This document shows, in pieces, positions 36,727-44,303 of a stretch of 64,000 bases of DNA (its first letter is position 1; each line of letters begins with the position of its first letter). The notes below the pieces were generated by a model that was given only the letters and a program-made list of their open reading frames with translations, did not search any database and had not been told where the DNA came from. Source of the stretch: Anaerocolumna sp. AGMB13020 (GTDB taxonomy: Bacteria > Bacillota > Clostridia > Lachnospirales > Lachnospiraceae); NCBI RefSeq assembly GCF_033100115.1, contig NZ_CP136910.1:2808001-2872000 (forward strand), written 5' to 3'. The position numbers were made by a program, and so were the translations under genes.

Positions 36727-37743
36727 TTAGTTTGCTTTGGCCAGCAGATATAGGAAATACGGTGTACTTAGAACCGTGATTACGATACCGGTTGGAACAT
36801 CCGTACCCAGACTTATGGTTCGGGTTATGGTGTCTGCTAAAAGTACGATAATAGCTCCTGAGAGGCAGGACGCCGGCAGTAAAAGCTTATGATTGGGTCC
36901 TACCAGTTTTCTGGCCATATGGGGGCTTATCATTCCCACAAAGAAAAAGTTACCGCCCAGAGAGACACTCCCTGAGGAAAGTGCCACCGCTGCGATGGAC
37001 AAACCGAGAAATTCTGCTTTAACCGCAAGGCCAAGTCCCGTCGCTGTCTGGTTGCCAAGGTGGAGGGTATTAAGCATTCTGGATTTATAGAACACATAGA
37101 TGCAAAGGATCAGTGTCCAGGGTCCAAGAATGACAAGATACTTCCAATCATCTCCCCACAGACTTCCCGCACTCCAGCGCTGAATAAATTCCATCTGGTT
37201 CTGATCTAATTTCAGGGTAAGAAGTGTCGTCACAGCACCATAGCCGCTGGAGAGAGCTACACCCGTCAGAATCAGACCTGTAGGAGAGATGTCCTTCCCT
37301 TTACGGTAAGACAGCAGGTATATCAAAGCCGCTGCCGTCAAACCGCCGATGAAGGCCAGTAAAGGCAGTGTTATGGCTGAATAAGTTCCTTTTGAGGCAA
37401 TAAAAACTACAAATATCAATACAAAAAGTCCGGAACCGGAGCTGATACCTAGCGTACCGGGACTTGCCATATCATTTCGTAATAAGCTCTGCATGATACA
37501 ACCTGAAATTCCCATGCCGATTCCCACCAGTACAGCAAGAATTATCCTTGGCAGCCGGAATTCAAATACAATAAGATTCTCTCTGTCCGTACCTTTACCA
37601 AGTATTACTTTTAGTACCTCCATAGGAGACAGATTCATCTTACCGGAATTAATACTGATAACTGCAATAATAAGCATCAGAACAAGCATAATCAGGATTA
37701 CGTTGATTCCGTGCCTTATACTAAATCGTTGTTGTTTTCTCAT
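36727..37743 (-). CDS. Iron-siderophore ABC transporter permease (FecCD family), second subunit
   Basis: A 338-residue membrane protein with about nine hydrophobic helices. It has the FecCD landmarks RLPRIILAVLVGIGMGISGC, the Gly-rich GTLGISSGSG segment and FFVGMISPHMARKLVGPNH as the ATPase-contact region. It pairs with the permease encoded just upstream, with which it overlaps by four bases. Confidence 0.9.
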   Translation of the reverse strand: MRKQQRFSIRHGINVILIMLVLMLIIAVISINSGKMNLSPMEVLKVILGKGTDRENLIVFEFRLPRIILAVLVGIGMGISGCIMQSLLRNDMASPGTLGISSGSGLFVLIFVVFIASKGTYSAITLPLLAFIGGLTAAALIYLLSYRKGKDISPTGLILTGVALSSGYGAVTTLLTLKLDQNQMEFIQRWSAGSLWGDDWKYLVILGPWTLILCIYVFYKSRMLNTLHLGNQTATGLGLAVKAEFLGLSIAAVALSSGSVSLGGNFFFVGMISPHMARKLVGPNHKLLLPASCLSGAIIVLLADTITRTISLGTDVPTGIVITVLSTPYFLYLLAKAN

Positions 37744-38768
37744 TCAAATTCCCTCCTTTGCTTTCTGGCAAGAAAGAGGAAATAAGGCACACCTACCACC
37801 GCAAAGATAACACTGATCGGCGTTTCATAAGGTTTATTTATAAGCCTTCCGGTAAGGTCTGCAAACACAGTCAGCAAAGCTCCGTATAAGCCAGAGGCAG
37901 GTATAATGTAACGGTAGTCTACTCCTACCATATAACGGACAATATGCGGTGTAATCAGTCCAACAAAACCTACGGGACCTACTACAATAACAGAAAGTCC
38001 TGTCAGCACCAGTACGATTATGGTTGAAACTCCCTTTACAAACCGTGTCTTAAGGCCAAGCCCCATTGCCACATCTTCTCCCAGGCTCATTACCGTAACG
38101 GAGGAAGACAAGGCAAGGGAGGCCAGTACAGCTACAACAAAAAAAGGTGCTACCAATGCCAACTCACTCCATTTGGCGCCTGCCGTACCTCCGGCAGTCC
38201 AAAAGGCAAGCGCTTGTCCTAATTTGTATCGGATAGATATGTACTGACTAAACGCACCAAATAGCATGGATATGGAGATGCCTGCAAGGACCAGCCGTTG
38301 AGGCGTCATACCCCTCCTACCAAATGATGCGATAAAATATGTCATACCGGTTGCTACAGCTGCTCCCAGGCAGGCAAATAGCATGACCTGTCCGTAAGTT
38401 CTGCTGGGCAGAAAAGCCATACATAAGGCCATGGCAAAGGTAGCTCCACTGCTGATACCCATAAGCCCTGAGTCGGCTAAGGGATTTCTGGTAGTACCTT
38501 GCATTAATGCACCACAGATGGCGAGACTGCAGCCAACTATGATATCTGCTACTGTTCTTGGGAATCGCAGGGTACGGATTATCTGATGTTCTGTAATATT
38601 AGGGTCAAAACGGAATACCGCCTCCCATGCGGTGGATAAACGCATATTGGCGGCGCCGAAGGAAATCGACGACGCCGTCATAAATACCAGTAATCCTAAC
38701 CCTACCAGCATAATAAGCGCAAAATTTGCAGAACCTTTACGCTGCTCCTTTGTAAGGGAATGTTCCAT
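37740..38768 (-). CDS. Iron-siderophore ABC transporter permease (FecCD family), first subunit
   Basis: A 342-residue membrane permease with the landmarks RTLRFPRTVADIIVGCSLAICG, NPLADSGLMGISSGA and GPVGFVGLITPHIVRYMVG. It forms a heterodimer with the next gene's product. It heads a four-gene operon in which no substrate-binding lipoprotein is seen, although one is needed for uptake; it may be encoded elsewhere. Expression is probably controlled by the DtxR-like regulator encoded divergently. Confidence 0.9.
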   Translation of the reverse strand: MEHSLTKEQRKGSANFALIMLVGLGLLVFMTASSISFGAANMRLSTAWEAVFRFDPNITEHQIIRTLRFPRTVADIIVGCSLAICGALMQGTTRNPLADSGLMGISSGATFAMALCMAFLPSRTYGQVMLFACLGAAVATGMTYFIASFGRRGMTPQRLVLAGISISMLFGAFSQYISIRYKLGQALAFWTAGGTAGAKWSELALVAPFFVVAVLASLALSSSVTVMSLGEDVAMGLGLKTRFVKGVSTIIVLVLTGLSVIVVGPVGFVGLITPHIVRYMVGVDYRYIIPASGLYGALLTVFADLTGRLINKPYETPISVIFAVVGVPYFLFLARKQRREFE

Positions 38769-39202
38769 TGTTGCAATCCTTTCTTCTTCTATTTCTTTTA
38801 TACTCTCCGGAAATCCCTTTGAAACCGCTTACAATAGGAGTAATCCGGGATAATATCATACCAATTATTATTACAATAATGTACCTGACACACACTATTC
38901 GTTTATGTTAGATGTTTCTAACTCGTTGGTAATCTTAGCATGATTTATTTTTACTGTCAATCAAAAGGTCTGCTTCCTGCCAGAACTCAAAAGGATGAAA
39001 AACCATATAATCACTCTTGTTTACAGTAATCTGAGGTAGTATTATATTACTATTTTGGAGTTGTCTTATCACGTTTTGGATTATATTCTTTGATCTGCTG
39101 TTTTTGTTTTGTATACTTTAGAAGAATTTATCCACTCATTTTACTTCTTACCTGTTAGTTCCAGACATATAATGAACAAATAGCCCTAAGGATACCATTA
39201 CC
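38769..39202. promoter_or_regulatory. Divergent control region of the iron operon
   Basis: A 434-base region between the fecCD-type operon and the DtxR-family gene. It contains the dyad GTTAGATGTTTCTAAC at 38907-38922. Other sequence is AT-rich without genes. Confidence 0.5.
38907..38922. promoter_or_regulatory. Candidate DtxR-family operator
   Basis: GTTAGA and TCTAAC are perfect 6-base arms around TGTT, about 140 bases upstream of the permease gene. DtxR/IdeR/MntR sites are TTAG-rich dyads, and a gene for such a regulator begins 280 bases away, which supports the call. Confidence 0.5.
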
Positions 39203-39676
39203 ATGTCAGACCAAGAATTTTACACTTTCCGTGAATACTTTCGAAATGAGCATGAAGATCTTTCTCCTTCAGCGGAAGATTATTTAGAAATGATATACCG
39301 TCTGGCAAAGGATAGCGGGTATACCAGGGCAGGAGATCTGGCTCAGGCATTGAATGTACAGCCTCCTTCCGTTACCAGTATGGTTAAAAAACTTGCGGAT
39401 ATGAATTTTATAAAGTATGAAAAATACGGCGTTATAACCCTTGAGCCTTCCGGTAAGATCAGAGGAAAAGCTCTTTTACTGCGTCATAATCTGGTGGAGG
39501 AGTTCTTAAGATTTCTGGATATCAAAGACGGCTTATTGGGCGAGACAGAAAAGATTGAGCATACCCTGAACAAAGAAATACTTTGCGGAATTCAGGATTT
39601 GCTTGACTTCTTTCAGAGCAGACCTGAGTTGTTAAATGATTACAGACATTATCAGGCTAAGCAGCATGAACACTAA
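39203..39676 (+). CDS. DtxR/MntR-family metal-dependent regulator
   Basis: A 157-residue regulator with the winged-helix opening LSPSAEDYLEMIYRLAKDSG and recognition segment LNVQPPSVTSMVKKLADM, standard for DtxR/MntR/IdeR. The dimerisation and metal-binding domain follows with GLLGETEKIEHTLN, which holds the conserved Glu/His ligands. There is no SH3-like third domain, so it is MntR-sized. It likely senses Fe(II) or Mn(II) and represses the divergent siderophore transporter operon when metal is plentiful. No strong ribosome site is seen before the ATG. Confidence 0.88.
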   Translation: MSDQEFYTFREYFRNEHEDLSPSAEDYLEMIYRLAKDSGYTRAGDLAQALNVQPPSVTSMVKKLADMNFIKYEKYGVITLEPSGKIRGKALLLRHNLVEEFLRFLDIKDGLLGETEKIEHTLNKEILCGIQDLLDFFQSRPELLNDYRHYQAKQHEH

Positions 39677-39920
39677 AGTAACGACTTAGCCTTTGTGTCA
39701 GATTACAATACAACCCTTTTAATCAGATAGCAAAATCAAATAGAATAATTATTTTCCGGCAGTATTCTCTTTATCTAACTGTCAACATTTTTATTACAAT
39801 ATTTTGAAATAATCTTAGCTTTACTATACCAAATCTCATCCTCGTCAATGGTTCCTTCAATTTAGAGAACAGTGAAGTTTGGAGGCCCCTTTGAAAGATG
39901 AGTACGGTAGACCTTTGTAC

Positions 39921-41030
39921 TTAAGACTTGGCTGAAGCGGAATTGCTATACAGTAATTCACCTAACTGCCCCAGAAGATTGCCGTTACCTACAGAAATAT
40001 TTCCTACTTTATCACAGATCTTCTCTAGGTATTCCAGCTCTTTCAGCTTATAAAGGGTCGTGTTCTCCTCCATCAGTTTAGCGGTATTTAGCAAACTTCT
40101 GGTAGAGGCTACTTCCTCCCTTCTTAAGATAACGCTTGCCTGGGCATTCTTTTCAGCAATAAGAACCGTATTCATGATATCCCTTATCTCACCGGGCAGG
40201 ATGATATCCTTAAGTCCTGCATCGCGAAACTCTATATAAAGGCTCTCCTGCTTCTCCTTAAGCTTCTCAAGTACAATACCGGCAATGCTGTCCTTTTGTT
40301 CCAACAGATCATCGAATTTCAAACACCCCACATATTCTCTAAGCACCAGCTGTGTAGTTACATAAATCTGTGTTTTATAATCCTTCAGGGAGTTATTTAT
40401 TTTTACCGCATCTGTAATCCTGTAAGTGCACACAAAGTTCAGCCGCAGGGATACCTTATCTGCCGTTAGTATCTCCTGACTGTTGACATCCATCTGTTGA
40501 GAACGCATATCCACGTTCTGGCAGGATACCCTTATGGAGGAGTTCCAGAAATAATAGACACCAGGTGAAAGCTGCTCCTTGAATTTACCATCGTAAAAGA
40601 GCAAGCCGGTTTCTCCCTCTGAAACAATATACTGGCTGTATAAGTTTGTCGGAACAATAGACATCATTACCCTGGGCAAAGCTACCTCCGGCGAACTGGT
40701 ATCGATTAACTGGAAGGTATGCTGGTGGAACACGTTCCAGAAATAAAAGGTACCTGCCCTTAAAGCTTCGATTAATCTACCGTCCTCATAATGGAGTGCT
40801 ATGTTTAGATCCGGAACTTCGATCTTTGTTACGCTGTCGGCAAAGGTCTTATCTCTTAATAATACCTGAATGTCGACCTCTTTTATGTTTACCTGCCTGT
40901 AGACATTTGTCTGAAAGCAGGTTTCACCTGCTACCGGATATACCCTATGTATACCGGGGCTCAGCATACGGCGAAAGGTACCGTTTCTGAACAGGAATCC
41001 TCTTTCATTTTCTTTGATGATTATCTTCAT
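39921..41030 (-). CDS. SPFH/band-7 domain protein (slipin-like)
   Basis: A 369-residue protein with an SPFH/PHB domain: GLLFYDGKFKEQLSPGVYYF, then VNSQEILTADKVSLRLNF and TTQLVLREYVG, and a C-terminal helical, coiled-coil tail. An N-terminal repeat of the same fold (residues 1-120) precedes it, and there is no membrane helix at the N-terminus, unlike most slipins. SPFH proteins build ring-shaped scaffolds on membranes. The gene lies downstream of rtcB and two RNA elements on the same strand; RtcB-slipin neighbours are known in bacterial RNA-repair operons. The start at 41030 follows GGTGAGGGCTTT. Confidence 0.85.
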   Translation of the reverse strand: MKIIIKENERGFLFRNGTFRRMLSPGIHRVYPVAGETCFQTNVYRQVNIKEVDIQVLLRDKTFADSVTKIEVPDLNIALHYEDGRLIEALRAGTFYFWNVFHQHTFQLIDTSSPEVALPRVMMSIVPTNLYSQYIVSEGETGLLFYDGKFKEQLSPGVYYFWNSSIRVSCQNVDMRSQQMDVNSQEILTADKVSLRLNFVCTYRITDAVKINNSLKDYKTQIYVTTQLVLREYVGCLKFDDLLEQKDSIAGIVLEKLKEKQESLYIEFRDAGLKDIILPGEIRDIMNTVLIAEKNAQASVILRREEVASTRSLLNTAKLMEENTTLYKLKELEYLEKICDKVGNISVGNGNLLGQLGELLYSNSASAKS

Positions 41031-41115
41031 AAAGCCCTCACCTTCTGCCACCGGAGCGGCAAATAACTACATCGTTTATGTATACATTATTCTTTGTTTC
41101 GTAGCCTGAATTTGC

Positions 41116-41281
41116 GTAAATACCCACATTACTTTAAGGGGAGCATGGTTTAAGTAATTTTGGGTCTTATCCGGCTTTCACAGCATCCATGAACATGGGA
41201 TAAGCTTAACGATTACGGTATCCACCTGCTGCAGGCCTAAGCTCTGCTGCGCTGCGATGATCTGCAGCACCGGGTATTTAC
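41116..41281 (-). ncRNA. Candidate structured RNA between the tRNA-like array and the SPFH gene
   Basis: A 166-base element closed by a perfect 10-bp helix between 41116-41125 (GTAAATACCC) and 41272-41281 (GGGTATTTAC). Inside are a 7-bp helix (41128-41134/41152-41158), another of 7 bp (41166-41172/41198-41204) and a third of 7 bp with one G-U (41249-41255/41264-41270), so a multibranched fold is likely. No protein frame fits. It is placed on the minus strand with rtcB and the SPFH gene. No known RNA family was recognised. Confidence 0.55.
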
Positions 41282-41318
41282 ACGCCTTCGGGTTTGGTTA
41301 CACTTAACAGGTGTAAGA

Positions 41319-41393
41319 GTGGAGTTGAACCACAGGTCGTTGACCTTGCCTTAAAAGCAGACTCCCTAAGTCTGTGCCTTAACCACTTGGCTA
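41319..41393 (-). ncRNA. tRNA-like unit 4, with anticodon arm and long variable arm
   Basis: D-arm TAGCCAAGTGGTTAAGGCA (41393-41375), a regular 5-bp anticodon stem CAGAC/GTCTG with loop TTAGGGA (41374-41358), a variable-arm hairpin AGGTC-AAC-GACCT (41346-41334) and T-arm GTGG-TTCAACT-CCAC (41333-41319). It resembles a type II (Leu/Ser) tRNA, yet the loop would give anticodon AGG. The ends pair poorly as an acceptor stem. Confidence 0.65.
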
Positions 41394-41406
41394 ACCTCTA
41401 AAAGGT

Positions 41407-41454
41407 ATGGGATTCGAACCCATGAATTTGATGGTATGCTCTACCTTTGAGCTA
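41407..41454 (-). ncRNA. tRNA-like unit 3, anticodon arm missing
   Basis: D-arm TAGCTCAAAGGTAGAGCA (41454-41437) and T-arm ATGGG-TTCGAAT-CCCAT (41423-41407) are intact, but only 13 bases separate them, too few for an anticodon stem and loop plus variable loop. Confidence 0.65.
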
Positions 41455-41467
41455 ACTCTCCCGGAGT

Positions 41468-41521
41468 GGAGGAATCGAACCTCCGACACTACCGTTTGGA
41501 CAATGCTCTACCGCTGAGCTA
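41468..41521 (-). ncRNA. tRNA-like unit 2
   Basis: D-arm TAGCTCAGCGGTAGAGCA (41521-41504) and T-arm GGAGG-TTCGATT-CCTCC (41484-41468) are near-perfect tRNA matches. Only 19 bases lie between them and they form a wobble-rich stem, not a canonical anticodon arm. Confidence 0.65.
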
Positions 41522-41533
41522 CTTCTTGCGAAG

Positions 41534-41604
41534 GGTGGAATCGAACCACCGCCATTGTCTGAATCCTGTCTGCCTGGAACACAGTACGGCATGACCGCTG
41601 CGCC
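41534..41604 (-). ncRNA. tRNA-like unit 1
   Basis: T-arm GGTGG-TTCGATT-CCACC at 41550-41534 and a D-arm-like stem GGC..GCC at 41604-41588. The 37 bases between them include CTGT..ACAG around TTCCAGG, which resembles a CCA-type anticodon loop but lacks a regular five-pair stem. The 5' side is preceded by a separate hairpin rather than an acceptor strand. Confidence 0.6.
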
Positions 41605-41729
41605 GCGAGGCTTATAAAGCCTTCGCTAAAGCTGACAATCTATATTATGGCCTGGGCCAAAATAACATTAGTTAAATACTTCTTATTTCATATTAGTTAC
41701 CACAGTATCGAATCTGAGTTCAGACACCT

Positions 41730-42962
41730 TTATCCCTTAACAACACCGACCGTCTTCAGTCGTTTTACGGGCTTAACCAGGTCTTTCTGATTCTCCATAA
41801 CCTCATCGATATCCTTATAAGCGAAACGGCTTTCCTCTGCAACATCCTTTTTGTTATGCTTTCCTAATACTACTCCCTGCTTTTGCAGGTCCACCATAAC
41901 CTCTTCGGCAGTAAAATTCTCCATTGCACCTTTTCTGGAGTATCTTCTCCCTGCGCCGTGGGAAGAGGAATGAAAGCTCATCTCATTTCCAAGCCCCTCC
42001 ACTACATAGCTGTAGGAACCCATGGCGCCGGGAATTACTGCCAGCTCACCTTCTCTTGCTCTGGTGGCACCCTTGCGGTGCACCCACACTTCTTTGCCGT
42101 AGTGCTGTTCCAATGACGCATAATTGTGATGACAATTGATTTCCATATTGTATTCTAAAGTAAGGTTTGTGTATTTACCCATCCATTTATCTAAGATTGC
42201 TTTTACCGCTAACATCATACGCAGTCTGTTCTCTTCAGCAAAATTAAGCGCCAGGTTCATCCAGTTGATATACTGCTTCCCTTCTTTTGTATCTACCGGG
42301 AGAAATGCCAGCCGGTATTCATCCGGTACGCTGCTCTTCCATTTACTGTTTAATTCTCTGGCGGTTTGATGAAAGGCATCACATACCTGTTTGCCGAAAT
42401 TGCGGCTTCCAGAATGAATCATGATACCAAGATACCCCTCTTCATCTTCCTGTAATTCAATAAAATGATTACCCCCTCCAAGGGTTCCCACCTGGAAGTA
42501 TCCGGCCTCTAACTGTCCCAGTAGTTCTGCGTTCGCCTCATATTTCTCAAGTTCTTCAAAGGCTCTTTCCAGGGTATTGCAGGGCTGAGGATGTTTATGG
42601 TGATTGAAGCCGACAGGGACATTCCTTAATATATCACTGATGATCGCCTGTATCAGTGATCCGCTGCCAGTCTTGATATCTTTTATTTCCTCCACAAGAA
42701 TATTGGTTCCTACAAAGGCCATTCCGCAGCCGATATCTACCCCCACTGCATTGGGTACAATTACATCTTTTGCTGCAATGACACCACCAATGGGCATTCC
42801 CATTCCTGCATGGGTATCTGGCATTAATGCCACCCACTGGTGAAGAAAAGGCAGTCGGGACAGATTGTAGGCCTGCTTTAAACAGGTTTCTTCTATGCTC
42901 TTTTCTCCATCAAGCCATATTTTAATGGGGTGGTCAGTTTCTTTATTTGCAATTACAAACAT
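41730..42962 (-). CDS. rtcB: RtcB RNA-splicing ligase
   Basis: A 410-residue RtcB. It joins RNA ends carrying 2',3'-cyclic phosphate or 3'-phosphate to 5'-OH ends, using GTP and Mn(II). Metal and catalytic residues are visible: VGVDIGCGM (Asp, Cys), GGGNHFIE, MIHSGSRNFGKQV, and SSSHGAGRRYSRKGA, where the guanylylated His sits. Length is at the short end of the family, like the bacterial RtcB group found beside slipins. The start follows AAAGGAGTGATTGT. It heads a minus-strand unit with the tRNA-like array, a structured RNA and the SPFH gene, opposite two WYL regulators. This suggests an inducible RNA-repair operon. Confidence 0.95.
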   Translation of the reverse strand: MFVIANKETDHPIKIWLDGEKSIEETCLKQAYNLSRLPFLHQWVALMPDTHAGMGMPIGGVIAAKDVIVPNAVGVDIGCGMAFVGTNILVEEIKDIKTGSGSLIQAIISDILRNVPVGFNHHKHPQPCNTLERAFEELEKYEANAELLGQLEAGYFQVGTLGGGNHFIELQEDEEGYLGIMIHSGSRNFGKQVCDAFHQTARELNSKWKSSVPDEYRLAFLPVDTKEGKQYINWMNLALNFAEENRLRMMLAVKAILDKWMGKYTNLTLEYNMEINCHHNYASLEQHYGKEVWVHRKGATRAREGELAVIPGAMGSYSYVVEGLGNEMSFHSSSHGAGRRYSRKGAMENFTAEEVMVDLQKQGVVLGKHNKKDVAEESRFAYKDIDEVMENQKDLVKPVKRLKTVGVVKG

Positions 42963-43006
42963 ACAATCACTCCTTTCATTCTTTTCATTGTTTCTGTTTG
43001 CTTGCT

Positions 43007-43024
43007 ATGCTATGATATTAGCAT
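43007..43024. promoter_or_regulatory. Candidate operator between rtcB and the WYL regulators
   Basis: ATGCTA and TAGCAT are perfect 6-base arms around TGATAT, in the 110-base gap between the divergent rtcB and WYL genes. It would be a natural binding site for the WYL proteins. Confidence 0.4.
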
Positions 43025-43073
43025 ATGTTTCCAAGGGAATCATTTAAAAAAGTTTGCGAAAGTGAAGAATACG

Positions 43074-44303
43074 ATGGGAGAATATCACGAACTCATACGT
43101 AATTTTGATAAAATAAGAGATTATATGCGGGACTTTTATATTTATGGCTTTAAATCACGAAGTGATTTTACGAGAAAGTCTGCCCGCACTTATGATAATG
43201 AAAAACGTCGGATTGAGAGCTACATGGGCGAATATATGAAGTGGGAGTATACAAAGACCGGCAAGAACCTGTTCATCTCCATGGACTGCGCACGGCTTCC
43301 CCTTAACCCCCTTTATGCTGCCTGGAAATCAAAGACCTTTACCGGCAACGATATCATGCTCCACTTCTATCTGCTGGACATACTGGGCAAGGATTCCAGG
43401 CTTTCCATTGAAAACCTCACCGATCTTATCTGTAGCAGAAGCGGACAGGTCTTTGACCCCCAGACTGTCCGTAATAAATGCAAGGAGTATGCAGACCTTG
43501 GTATCATAAAAGCCGAAAAGCAGAAAAAGGCTCTTCTTTACAGCCTGTCCGATAATACCTTTAACCAGTTGCTTCAAAGTGCTCCTGGCTTAGGGGAGGC
43601 AGTGAAGTTCTTTCAGGGAAGTGTGGCTTTCGGTGAAATCGGCAGTTTTATTATGGATAATCAGAGGCTGGAGAATGACCGTTTTACCTTTAAACATTAT
43701 TATGCCGCCCATACCCTGGAGGACGGTATCTTACTTGACCTTCTTTCTGCCATCAGAAACAGTTGTGCTATAGAGTTTGTTAATGTAAATGAATCAGGTA
43801 CCAGAGTTTCCACCTTCAATGGAATTCCCGTAAAGGTCTTTGTCAGTGCTGCCACCGGAAGGCGTTACCTTTGTTTATATAAGACAAAGGAGAAGCGTTT
43901 CTTCAATTACAGGTTGGATCATATAAAAGAAGTATCCCTAAAAGACTTTTGCGAAACAGCCGGACAACACCAGACAGACCTTGAAAATAACCTTGACCGT
44001 GTGTTTGGTGTGAGCTTCGGCGGGCAGAATCGAAAAGAAATCGTTTGTATGAAGCTCTATGTAAATGAAAAGACAGACGGCTTTATCCTGGATCGTTTAA
44101 TCCGGGAAGGACAGGGCGGAGAAGTGCTACGCCTTGAGAAAAATACCTATCTGTATACCAAGGAAGTCTTTGATTCCAATGATATGTCTCCCTGGATTAA
44201 GACCTTTACGGGCAGAATTATCCAGCTGGAAGGCACCAATCAGACAGTGATAAACCGTTTTTACAAAGATATCAAAAGGATGAAGGAAATGTATGAAGAT
44301 TAA
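43074..44303 (+). CDS. WYL-domain transcriptional regulator 1
   Basis: A 409-residue protein. The N-terminal half contains DNA-binding winged-helix segments (LSIENLTDLICSRSGQ, QTVRNKCKEYADLGIIKA), and the central to C-terminal part is a WYL-type ligand-sensing domain with KVFVSAATGRRYLCLYKTKE. WYL proteins often control DNA-damage, RNA-repair or defence operons, sensing nucleic acid or nucleotide ligands. It diverges from rtcB. The start at 43074 is preferred because the in-frame upstream stretch is hydrophobic and overlaps rtcB; its ribosome site GTGAAG is weak. Eleven bases overlap the next gene. Confidence 0.75.
   Translation: MGEYHELIRNFDKIRDYMRDFYIYGFKSRSDFTRKSARTYDNEKRRIESYMGEYMKWEYTKTGKNLFISMDCARLPLNPLYAAWKSKTFTGNDIMLHFYLLDILGKDSRLSIENLTDLICSRSGQVFDPQTVRNKCKEYADLGIIKAEKQKKALLYSLSDNTFNQLLQSAPGLGEAVKFFQGSVAFGEIGSFIMDNQRLENDRFTFKHYYAAHTLEDGILLDLLSAIRNSCAIEFVNVNESGTRVSTFNGIPVKVFVSAATGRRYLCLYKTKEKRFFNYRLDHIKEVSLKDFCETAGQHQTDLENNLDRVFGVSFGGQNRKEIVCMKLYVNEKTDGFILDRLIREGQGGEVLRLEKNTYLYTKEVFDSNDMSPWIKTFTGRIIQLEGTNQTVINRFYKDIKRMKEMYED

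Larger units (their letters stand above)
41298..41626 (-). ncRNA. Array of four linked tRNA-like elements in the rtcB operon
   Basis: Between rtcB and the SPFH gene the minus strand holds four units, each with a recognisable D-arm and T-arm (TTCGATT, TTCGATT, TTCGAAT, TTCAACT loops). None has an ordinary acceptor stem made from its own ends. Instead the sequence between units forms short hairpins: GCGA..TCGC at the 5' end (41605-41626), CTTC-GCAA-GAAG (41522-41533), ACTC..GAGT (41455-41467), ACCT..AGGT (41394-41406), and TTACAC..GTGTAA (41298-41316) at the 3' end. The region between D-arm and T-arm is 37, 19, 13 and about 41 bases. It reads as a chain of tRNA elbows rather than four normal tRNA genes. 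Confidence 0.8.

Noticed and set aside
41298..41626. Reading the tRNA-like array as ordinary decayed tRNA genes
   Set aside because: D-arms and T-arms are near-perfect in every unit and the junction hairpins are precise, which random decay would not produce.
42634..42843. Open frames antisense to rtcB, some with a Cys/Arg-rich protein
   Set aside because: They overlap the strongly conserved rtcB frame and have no start signals.
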